NCBI GenBank assembly: GCA_964520905.1
Contig: CAZFQL010000012.1
Location: forward strand, 68,007-132,006
Length of the DNA: 64,000 nt
Source: JAGVIE01 sp964520905
GTDB taxonomy: Bacteria > Bacteroidota > Ignavibacteria > UBA10030 > SZUA-254
Reading direction: 5' to 3'
This document shows positions 7,121 to 14,104 of this stretch, in pieces. The notes under the pieces are model-generated. The model saw only the letters and a program-made list of their open reading frames with translations. It was not told the origin of the DNA and did no database searches. The stretch's first letter is position 1. Every line of letters starts with the position of its first letter. A program made the translations under genes and the position numbers.

Positions 7121-7290
7121 CGCTAACCGAAGCACACGATGAAACACTGAGGGGTTAGCGCTGAGGAAATAGATTGAAAAGGGCAGTTTAGGTTATGGCA
7201 GGGGAAAAATTGTTAAATTGTATAGACATATGCGATTGATGTCAGAAATTCTTTGATTCTGAGATTTTTAATGTAAATTTAGAAGTGACA
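7121..7290 (+). promoter_or_regulatory. CRISPR leader
   Basis: The 170-bp AT-rich segment between the cas2 stop and the first repeat. It opens with a perfect inverted repeat, CGCTAACC (7121-7128) and GGTTAGCG (7153-7160), which could act in adaptation (IHF-like or Cas1-2 contact) or as a hairpin ending the cas transcript; it is not followed by a T run. A weak promoter-like pair, TTGATT 7253-7258 and TAAATT 7274-7279 (15-bp spacing), lies immediately upstream of the first repeat. New spacers are expected to enter at 7291. Confidence 0.75.
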
Positions 7291-8078
7291 GTCGCGCCCC
7301 GTGCGGGCGCGTGGATTGAAACCGGCGATAATAACCGTATCGCGTGTAGCACTGCCGTCGCGCCCCGTGCGGGCGCGTGGATTGAAACACACCGTCATAC
7401 ACGCGGGTATGGACCAACCTCGGTCGCGCCCCGTGCGGGCGCGTGGATTGAAACTTGGCATCATCTTCGAGAAAATANNNNNNNNNNNNNNNNNNNNNNN
7501 NNNNNNNNNNNNNNNNNNNNNNNNNNNNNNNNNNNNNNNNNNNNNNNNNNNNNNNNNNNNNNNNNNNNNNNNNNNNNGTCGCGCCCCGTGCGGGCGCGTG
7601 GATTGAAACTTGGCATCATCTTCGAGAAAATATTCCTGCACCTCGTCGCGCCCCGTGCGGGCGCGTGGATTGAAACTTTAACCTCATGCACATCGACCTG
7701 ACAGAAAAAGTCGCGCCCCGTGCGGGCGCGTGGATTGAAACCCATGGGAACAGAAAATATTTATCCGTGTTGAGTGTCGCGCTCCCGACTTCGTCGGGAC
7801 GCGTGGATTGAAACCCATGGGAACAGAAAATATTTATCCGTGTTGAGTGTCGCGCTCCCGACTTCGTCGGGACGCGTGGATTGAAACGCCGATTGGGATT
7901 ACGCTTGTTTCCCGCTTTGGTGGTCGCGCTCCCGACTTCGTCGGGACGCGTGGATTGAAACGACTCTGAACTTGAGAATGAATTATAGAACTCTGGTCGC
8001 GCTTCCGACTTCGTCGGGACGCGTGGATTGAAACATAATGAACGCTTGGTCATTCTCTCAGGGTGCGTGGATTCAATG
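7291..8078 (+). CRISPR. Type I-C CRISPR array with two repeat classes (32 nt and 39 nt)
   Basis: 32-nt repeats start at 7291, 7357, 7423, 7578, 7645 and 7710; 39-nt repeats start at 7776, 7849, 7923 and 7996; a degenerate remnant (GCGTGGATTCAAT) is at 8065-8077. Spacers are 33-35 nt. Both classes share the 5' GTCGCG and the 3' GCGTGGATTGAAAC and differ in the hairpin. The 32-mer stem is CGCGCCC/GGGCGCG with a 5-nt loop. The 39-mer stem is CGCG, bulged C, TCCCGAC, loop TTC, GTCGGGA, CGCG. The last 39-mer has one C-to-T change. The spacer at 7742-7775 recurs exactly at 7815-7848. The array is interrupted by the N gap at 7478-7577. Confidence 0.97.
7478..7577. other. Assembly gap (100 N) inside the CRISPR array
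   Basis: Exactly 100 Ns, a conventional scaffold spacer. The 55 nt before it (7423-7477, repeat plus 23 nt of spacer) are identical to the 55 nt after it (7578-7632). The true array could have no gap here, with the two copies being one, or could hold an unknown number of missing units. Spacer counts across this point are therefore unreliable. Confidence 0.97.
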
Positions 8079-8132
8079 ATATAAAAAGATGGTGTTGATC
8101 CGGTAACATCTATCCCATAAAACACAAATGAT

Positions 8133-8161
8133 CCGATTCATATCTATGGGTCGGCTTTTTT
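8133..8161 (+). terminator. Rho-independent terminator after the CRISPR array
   Basis: CCGATTCAT (8133-8141), loop ATCT, ATGGGTCGG (8146-8154): a 9-bp stem with two G-T pairs, followed by C and a run of six T at 8156-8161. It lies about 60 bp behind the terminal repeat remnant and would end the pre-crRNA. It also argues that the next gene starts at 8224 rather than at the upstream in-frame ATG at 8128, which lies before this hairpin. Confidence 0.65.
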
Positions 8162-8184
8162 ATTTTATCGAAGGTACACTCAGC

Positions 8185-8213
8185 TTGAGGGTCTCCAACA
8201 TTCTTCGTATATT
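8185..8213 (+). promoter_or_regulatory. Candidate promoter for the GT4 glycosyltransferase
   Basis: TTGAGG at 8185-8190, 17-bp spacer, TATATT at 8208-8213. The predicted transcription start (about 8220) is only a few bases before the ATG at 8224, so the mRNA could be nearly leaderless, which would fit the missing Shine-Dalgarno. Confidence 0.4.
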
Positions 8214-8223
8214 GCTTCCCACG

Positions 8224-9345
8224 ATGAAGAATGTTAGAAATATTGCGCTCGTGCACGATTGGCTTGTCTCGATGCGCGGCGGAGAAAAAGTTCTTGAGGT
8301 GCTGTGCGAACTTTTCCCGGATGCAAAATTATTCACTCTCGTACATAAGAAAGGAAAACTCTCTTCTCCTATCGAGAGGATGAAGATAAAGACATCGTTT
8401 CTCCAGAAGATGCCGCTGGCAACGAGCAGGTATCAATATTATCTTCCTTTGTTCCCGGCGGCAATCGAACGGTTTGATATGAGTGAGTTCGATCTGGTTA
8501 TTTCGAGCAGCCATGCCGCCGCAAAGGGCGTCCGCGTTCACAAGAATGCACTTCATATCTGTTATTGTTACACGCCGATGCGGTACATCTGGGATCAATA
8601 CGAACAATATTTCGGCAATAAACGCGCTTCACTTATCGCACGCACATCCATGAAGTTGATGCTCAACTATTTGCGCAGATGGGATGTTGCGTCTTCGCGC
8701 AGTGTTAACGAGTTCATCGGAATATCCAACGCTGTGCGTGACCGCATCCGCCGCACATACAACAGAGATGCGGTCGTGATTTATCCGCCGGTGGATGTCA
8801 ATCGTTTTTCCATCAGTGATAGAGATGATGGATACTACCTTATTGTATCCGCGCTCGTTCCTTATAAGATGATCGACATTGCGGTTGAGGCATTCAACCG
8901 TCTTGGAGAGCGATTGATTATTATCGGTACGGGGAGTGAAGAGAAGAAGCTTAAAGACCTTGCGAAAAAAAATATTGAATTTCTTGGATGGGCTGATGAT
9001 GACGAGGTGAAGAAATATTATGAAGGATGCCGCGCATTGGTATTCCCCGGTGAGGAGGATTTTGGTATCGTGCCCGTCGAGGCGATGGCGTGCGGCAAAC
9101 CCGTTATTGCATTCGGCAAGGGTGGCGCCTTGGAAACCGTCGTGGATTCGAAAACAGGCGTATTCTTTAAAGATCAGACGGTTGAAAGCTTGGTTGCGGC
9201 TGTTAAAGAACTTAGAGGAATATCGTTCGATTCGAAGATAATTCGAGCACACTCGATGCAATTCGACAGGAATATATTTAAAGCTTCGATAGAGAATTTC
9301 ATTCGCACCAAATACAGTGAATTTTTTTCATCAGGTAATTATTGA
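8224..9345 (+). CDS. Glycosyltransferase family 4 (WbaZ/mannosyltransferase-like)
   Basis: 373 aa from the ATG at 8224. The N-terminal Rossmann domain begins ALVHDWLVSMRGGEKVLEVL, and PLFPAAIERFD near residue 85 is typical of the WbaZ-like GT4 subgroup. The C-terminal GT-B domain has LIIIGTGSEEKKLKDLA, LGWADDDEVKKYYEGC and the FPGEEDFGIVPVEAMACGKP nucleotide-sugar motif with its EX7E-type glutamates. It is probably cytoplasmic or membrane-associated and adds sugar to a lipid-linked glycan or exopolysaccharide; donor and acceptor cannot be read from the sequence. It stands alone, downstream of the CRISPR terminator. Confidence 0.85.
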   Translation: MKNVRNIALVHDWLVSMRGGEKVLEVLCELFPDAKLFTLVHKKGKLSSPIERMKIKTSFLQKMPLATSRYQYYLPLFPAAIERFDMSEFDLVISSSHAAAKGVRVHKNALHICYCYTPMRYIWDQYEQYFGNKRASLIARTSMKLMLNYLRRWDVASSRSVNEFIGISNAVRDRIRRTYNRDAVVIYPPVDVNRFSISDRDDGYYLIVSALVPYKMIDIAVEAFNRLGERLIIIGTGSEEKKLKDLAKKNIEFLGWADDDEVKKYYEGCRALVFPGEEDFGIVPVEAMACGKPVIAFGKGGALETVVDSKTGVFFKDQTVESLVAAVKELRGISFDSKIIRAHSMQFDRNIFKASIENFIRTKYSEFFSSGNY

Positions 9346-9355
9346 TTTTACCTGA
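9331..9355 (+). terminator. Hairpin at the end of the glycosyltransferase gene
   Basis: TCAGGTAA (9331-9338) and TTACCTGA (9348-9355) form a perfect 8-bp stem overlapping the stop codon, followed by AGAATTTTCT. The T tract is interrupted, so it is at best a weak terminator. The hairpin also overlaps the -35 of the candidate promoter of the next gene and could instead be an operator. Confidence 0.4.
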
Positions 9356-9370
9356 AGAATTTTCTAATTT
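9342..9370 (+). promoter_or_regulatory. Candidate promoter of the patatin-archease-rtcB operon
   Basis: TTGATT at 9342-9347, 17-bp spacer, TAATTT at 9365-9370. Transcription would start near 9377. This excludes a start codon at 9374 and favours the TTG at 9401 with its AGGA Shine-Dalgarno. Confidence 0.45.
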
Positions 9371-9400
9371 GGATTGAAAAATTCAAAGATAGGACAGGAT

Positions 9401-12163
9401 TTGATTCATAAAATTACCATAGCATCGCGTATCATCCTTTCAACCGTTCTGTTGAACAGCGTCCTCTTTCTACCGGTGTTCACCCAATCGAAAATCATCG
9501 TTCGCCCCACAATTATTCAAAAAAATTCTCCTTCGGTTTGGTTTCGATCAACACAGCGATTGAGTAGTCCTAAAATCGGTGTTGTGCTGAGCGGCGGCGG
9601 GGGAAGAGGTCTGGCGCAAATAGGTGTCTTGCGGGCATTGGAACGTCATCAAATCCCTGTCGATCTGATTGTAGGCACGAGTCTTGGAAGCGTTATTGGA
9701 GGATTATATTCCACAGGCTATTCAATTACAGAGATTGAAAGCATTGCCGTCAATACAAACTGGGGTGAATTACTTTCTTTTACAGAAGAAACACAGCGCG
9801 GCGATTTGTTTGTAGGACAGAAACAAACTCAGCAAGAAGGTTATTTTTCGATTCGCTTCGACGGTCTGGAGCCGATAATCCCCTCATCGATATCCGGCGG
9901 ACAGCGTCTTTCAAATTTTTTCTTTTACCTTACACTTCAGGCATTATATCATCCCGACTCGAGTTTCGACAACTTGAAAATTCCGTTTCGCGCTATCGCA
10001 ACAGACATCATTTCAGGAAAGCGCGTTATCATTGACCATGGTTCGCTCGCTGAAGCGATGCGCGCGAGTATTACCGTGCCGCTGTTATATTCTCCCATCG
10101 AAAAAGATTCGATGTCGATGGTGGACGGCGGGCTAACATCCAACATTCCTGTAGATGTTGCCAAAGACCTTGGTTGTGATATCGTGATCGCGGTGAATAC
10201 CACCAGCTCGATGAGGGGTTTAAACGACCTCAAAGCGCCGTGGGAAGTTGCCGATCAGATTATGACCATCATGATGCAGGAGTCTAACAAACAGCAATTG
10301 AAGCTTGCCGATGTTGTTATTACACCTGTTACAGGTGACCGGATTGTTTCGGATTTTTCGGGGATAGATTCACTCATCCGTGCCGGTGAAATTGCTGCCG
10401 AACAAAATATCCCTGCTATCTCTGAAGCGCTTGGTAAACTTCTGCGGGTCCAGACGCAAACAACGGCTTCGGAGTTGGTGCAGGTTGCAGTCAATTTCGA
10501 TAATGAAACGGATAACGATGAGATTAAACAAGAAATACATAATGATGTGAACCGGAATGATCTTTCACCAATGCGGGTTCAAGAATATGTCAATAAATTT
10601 TATGGCACAGATAAGTATCGTGACGTTTGGGCTGAGATTATCGATTCAATTAATCATAGAAATGTTAACTTTCATCTAACTGCATGCACGAAAATCAACG
10701 ACGTGCAATTTAACGGCAACACGCTTCTTCCGGATGATCGTATAGAAACTGAAATGTATTCCTGCCGCGGTAAATATCTGAATGATCCCTATATAACACG
10801 GGCTTTCGAAAATGTTATTTCGCTTTATCGTCAGCAAGGATATTCACTCGCACGGATTGAATCGGTACATGTCGATTCTTCAAACGGCATATTAGGATTC
10901 AAAATTCATGAAGGGAAGATCGTCGATATCCGGTATGTCGGGAATGATAAGACGCGCTCGTATATTATCAGAAGGGAATTTCCACTCGATGTCGGCGACG
11001 TGTTCAATATCGACAAAGCTTCTCAGGGGATAGTAAATATTAAGAGCACTGGATTATTCGAATACGTTCTGGTGGATGTTCAATATAAAGATGGTGACCC
11101 TGTTATCGTTTTGAAAGTCAAGGAAAAAAGCTCAGAGCTGATGCGTATCGGTTTCCATGCCGATGATGAGCACGGTATCGTTGGCACTATCGATTCGAGA
11201 GACGCGAATTTTAGAGGCGCGTGGGAAGACCTTGGGATCGGTGCGCGATACGGATACCGTGACCGATTTGTTCGTGCGGAATATACCGTTAATCGAATTT
11301 TTCATTCGTATTTCACTTTCAATCTGCGGGGATATTTTAAATCGCGCGATGTATTCACTTACTCTTATGCTCCATCGACAAGTTTAGAAAGATGGGATAT
11401 GGTAGAAGACGGGAAGTATCAGGAAAATAAATACGGCGGGACGATAACATTCGGCAGTCATTTTCAACGCTTTGGTGATGTTACGGCTGAACTGCGTCTC
11501 GAGAATCATCAGATTGCAGTGCTCTCCGGAGACAGTTCTATGTTTAAGCTGCACCAGTTTTCAAGTAAGAAGTACAAGTTTTCAAGTCTTAAATTTCAAA
11601 GTACAATTGATACAGAAAATAAATTTACGTTTCCCACAAAAGGTGTTTACCTGCAAGTCACATTTGAATCTGCATCCAAGAAATTGGGGAGCGATGACGG
11701 GTTCGGAAAACTGACCGTTGTTTACGAAAATTATTTTACTCTTTTGCCAAGGCATACAATCAGACCAAGAATAACATTTGGGTTTGCCGATCAGACGTTG
11801 CCTATCGCCGAGCAATATAGTTTGGGAGGATTAAATTCGTTCTATGGTTTGCGCGAAGATGATAGCCGGGGAAGGCAAATATTTTTAGTCAACACCGAAT
11901 ATCGCTTCTGGTTCCCTTTCAAGTTAATTTTCGAAACATATATTAAGCTACGATACGATCTTGGGACAATCTCTTTAGTACCAAAAGAATTAAAATTTAA
12001 TAAGTTTCATCACGGTTTTGGTACTGCTATCGCTCTTGATACTCCGATTGGGGCGGCTACATTCGGAGTGGGTAAATGTTTCTTCTTCCAGCAAGGATTA
12101 CCCAAATCGCCTGTCGCCGTCGGTCCGCTTCTCTTCTATTTTTCAATCGGTCCGAATCTATAA
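9401..12163 (+). CDS. Patatin-like phospholipase fused to POTRA/Omp85 beta-barrel (type Vd-like outer-membrane protein)
   Basis: 920 aa from a TTG at 9401, chosen because AGGA lies 6 nt upstream and the product opens with a signal peptide; a longer TTG start at 9374 is possible. Patatin domain at about residues 45-260: glycine-rich oxyanion loop LSGGGGRGLAQIGVL, nucleophile elbow GTSLG (S94) and catalytic Asp in MVDGGLTSN (D242). POTRA-like repeats follow (INDVQFNGNTLLPDDRIE, then IVDIRYVGNDKTRSYIIRREF). The C-terminal ~330 residues are a BamA/TamA-like 16-strand barrel with SLGGLNSFYGLREDDSRG. This order resembles PlpD-type autotransporters and related patatin-BamA proteins of Bacteroidota. 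Likely role: phospholipase displayed at the outer membrane. Confidence 0.85.
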   Translation: MIHKITIASRIILSTVLLNSVLFLPVFTQSKIIVRPTIIQKNSPSVWFRSTQRLSSPKIGVVLSGGGGRGLAQIGVLRALERHQIPVDLIVGTSLGSVIGGLYSTGYSITEIESIAVNTNWGELLSFTEETQRGDLFVGQKQTQQEGYFSIRFDGLEPIIPSSISGGQRLSNFFFYLTLQALYHPDSSFDNLKIPFRAIATDIISGKRVIIDHGSLAEAMRASITVPLLYSPIEKDSMSMVDGGLTSNIPVDVAKDLGCDIVIAVNTTSSMRGLNDLKAPWEVADQIMTIMMQESNKQQLKLADVVITPVTGDRIVSDFSGIDSLIRAGEIAAEQNIPAISEALGKLLRVQTQTTASELVQVAVNFDNETDNDEIKQEIHNDVNRNDLSPMRVQEYVNKFYGTDKYRDVWAEIIDSINHRNVNFHLTACTKINDVQFNGNTLLPDDRIETEMYSCRGKYLNDPYITRAFENVISLYRQQGYSLARIESVHVDSSNGILGFKIHEGKIVDIRYVGNDKTRSYIIRREFPLDVGDVFNIDKASQGIVNIKSTGLFEYVLVDVQYKDGDPVIVLKVKEKSSELMRIGFHADDEHGIVGTIDSRDANFRGAWEDLGIGARYGYRDRFVRAEYTVNRIFHSYFTFNLRGYFKSRDVFTYSYAPSTSLERWDMVEDGKYQENKYGGTITFGSHFQRFGDVTAELRLENHQIAVLSGDSSMFKLHQFSSKKYKFSSLKFQSTIDTENKFTFPTKGVYLQVTFESASKKLGSDDGFGKLTVVYENYFTLLPRHTIRPRITFGFADQTLPIAEQYSLGGLNSFYGLREDDSRGRQIFLVNTEYRFWFPFKLIFETYIKLRYDLGTISLVPKELKFNKFHHGFGTAIALDTPIGAATFGVGKCFFFQQGLPKSPVAVGPLLFYFSIGPNL

Positions 12164-12201
12164 TTGTTGGAATTACTTCATCGAATTTGTATCTTCTCAG
12201 A

Positions 12202-12621
12202 ATGCAGAAAGATTATTCAATTTTAGAACATCCGTCGGATCTCGGCATTGAAGCGCAGGGTTCTTCTTTGATTGAGGCATTTCAGAATGCTGCAACCGCC
12301 CTGATGTCTATCATCCTTGATCTTAAGACAGTAACGGCAACGGAATGCAGGCATATAACCGTTTCAGCAATAGATGAAGAACAGTTGCTCGTAAAATGGC
12401 TCTCGGAGATTTTATATGTTTATGATGGGCAAAGATTTGCTTGCAGCGAATTTAAGATTGCCGAATTAGACCGGATACATCTCGAAGCGTCTGTGCGGGG
12501 TGAAATTTTTTTGGAGACGAAGCACCGCACGAAATTAGATGTTAAAGCTGTGACATATCATCAGCTATCGGTGAAGGAAAATGATAACGGGTGGATTGTT
12601 AGAGTTTTTTTTGATATTTAG
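12202..12621 (+). CDS. Archease (RtcB cofactor)
   Basis: 139 aa. The ATG at 12202 begins MQKDYSILEHPSDLGIEAQG, the typical archease N-terminus with the metal-binding His/Asp region. LLVKWLSEILYVYDGQ and the C-terminal AVTYHQLSVKE block are also characteristic. Archease speeds guanylylation and turnover of the RNA ligase RtcB, which is the next gene, 41 bp downstream. The longer upstream frame overlaps the previous gene and is not homologous. Confidence 0.9.
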   Translation: MQKDYSILEHPSDLGIEAQGSSLIEAFQNAATALMSIILDLKTVTATECRHITVSAIDEEQLLVKWLSEILYVYDGQRFACSEFKIAELDRIHLEASVRGEIFLETKHRTKLDVKAVTYHQLSVKENDNGWIVRVFFDI

Positions 12622-12662
12622 TACAATGAACTGTCCCTGACTTTAAAAATCAGCATAAGTAG

Positions 12663-14087
12663 ATGCTCAAGAGGCTTGATAATTATCGTTATCTGATTCC
12701 AAAATCATACAAACAAGGAATGCGTATTGATGGAATGATTTATGCAGATGACGAGTTGATAAAGCAGATCGAAAAAGATCTCACCAAAGAACAGGTCGCA
12801 AATGTCGCAACACTGCCCGGACTGGTTGGTCGATCTTTAGCGATGCCCGATGCGCATCAAGGATACGGTTTCTGCATAGGAGGTGTAGCGGCGGCAGATG
12901 TTGATGAAGGTATTGTATCAGCCGGAGGCGTTGGCTTCGATATAAACTGCGGCGTTAGATTACTTTCAACTCCTTTTGAAGTTGATGATGTGCGCACTAA
13001 GCTTGAACAATTGATCAATCAGCTTTTCCGCGATGTACCCTGCGGTACAGGACGAATAGGTTTGCTGGAGGTGACAAAGAGTGAACTCGATAAAGTTCTA
13101 ATAAATGGCGCTCAGTGGGCTGTGCAAAATAATTATGGCGACGATAAAGACATCGCCCGCATCGAAGAGTATGGTAAAATTCCCGATGCCGATCCATCGC
13201 TGGTAAGTCACCGTGCAAAAGATCGCGGGCAACATCAGCTTGGAACGCTCGGGTCCGGCAATCATTTTCTTGAGATTCAAGTCGTCGATGAAATTTATGA
13301 ACCTGAAGTTGCATCGAAATTCGGGCTTCACAATAATCAAATAGTCGTTCTTATACACAGTGGTTCACGCGGTCTGGGACATCAGGTCTGCACTGATTAT
13401 CTCGACATGATGCAAAATGGTATGAAGAAATACGGTATCTCAGTAGTAGATCGACAGCTTGCGTGCGTTCCGATCAAATCCGTTGAGGGGCAAAATTATT
13501 TGAAAGCTATGGCTGCTTCGGCTAACTTTGCGTTTGCGAACAGGCAGATGATTACACACTGGACACGGGAAGCCTTTAAGCGTATTCTGGGAAGAGGGGA
13601 TCTGAAAATTGTATACGACGTTTGCCATAACATAGCGAAGTATGAAAACCATGATGTTGATGGCTCACAAAAGCGTTTGCTTGTACACAGAAAGGGAGCG
13701 ACACGGGCATTTCCCAAAAATCATCCGGCGTTGCCGGATGAATTGAGAGATGTCGGGCAACCTGTACTTATTCCGGGCAGTATGGGGACATGCTCGTACG
13801 TTCTTGTAGGCACCGACAAAGCGATGAAAGAAACTTTCGGCTCTTCCTGCCATGGAGCAGGGCGGGCGATGAGCCGAACTCAAGCGAAAAAAGAAACCTC
13901 GGCAGATCAGTTGTTAAATGAGATGAAAAGTAAAGGCATATACGTTAGGGGAGAAAGCCGGTCGGGTTTAACCGAAGAAAAACCGGATGCATACAAAGAT
14001 GTAAATCGGGTTGTGGAAGTTGTTCACGGCGCAGGGATTGCGAGGAAAGTTGCAAAGCTGCTGCCGCTCGCGGTAATGAAAGGATAA
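12663..14087 (+). CDS. rtcB: RNA-splicing ligase RtcB (3'-phosphate/5'-OH ligase)
   Basis: 474 aa, full length. Family signatures: LPGLVGRSLAMPDAHQGYGF, GGVGFDINCGVRLL (metal-binding Cys), LGTLGSGNHFLEI, HSGSRGLGHQVC, and SSCHGAGRAMSR containing the guanylylated His. It joins 2',3'-cyclic phosphate or 3'-phosphate RNA ends to 5'-OH ends using GTP and Mn2+, for RNA repair or tRNA splicing. The tight pairing with archease matches known archease-RtcB operons. Because a nuclease-helicase gene follows 17 bp downstream, RNA and DNA repair functions may be co-transcribed (inference). Confidence 0.95.
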   Translation: MLKRLDNYRYLIPKSYKQGMRIDGMIYADDELIKQIEKDLTKEQVANVATLPGLVGRSLAMPDAHQGYGFCIGGVAAADVDEGIVSAGGVGFDINCGVRLLSTPFEVDDVRTKLEQLINQLFRDVPCGTGRIGLLEVTKSELDKVLINGAQWAVQNNYGDDKDIARIEEYGKIPDADPSLVSHRAKDRGQHQLGTLGSGNHFLEIQVVDEIYEPEVASKFGLHNNQIVVLIHSGSRGLGHQVCTDYLDMMQNGMKKYGISVVDRQLACVPIKSVEGQNYLKAMAASANFAFANRQMITHWTREAFKRILGRGDLKIVYDVCHNIAKYENHDVDGSQKRLLVHRKGATRAFPKNHPALPDELRDVGQPVLIPGSMGTCSYVLVGTDKAMKETFGSSCHGAGRAMSRTQAKKETSADQLLNEMKSKGIYVRGESRSGLTEEKPDAYKDVNRVVEVVHGAGIARKVAKLLPLAVMKG

Positions 14088-14104
14088 TATAATCCAAGCA
14101 TCTA

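Noticed and set aside
7279..8125. Several long open frames on both strands through the CRISPR array
   Set aside because: They are translations of repeats, spacers and the N gap (GVNPRARTGRD-type patterns); no real protein.
8128..8223. Upstream start of the glycosyltransferase at 8128
   Set aside because: It would run through a rho-independent terminator and a promoter; family homology begins after 8224.
8629..9261. 210-residue minus-strand frame
   Set aside because: Antisense shadow of the GT4 glycosyltransferase, no start signals or homology.
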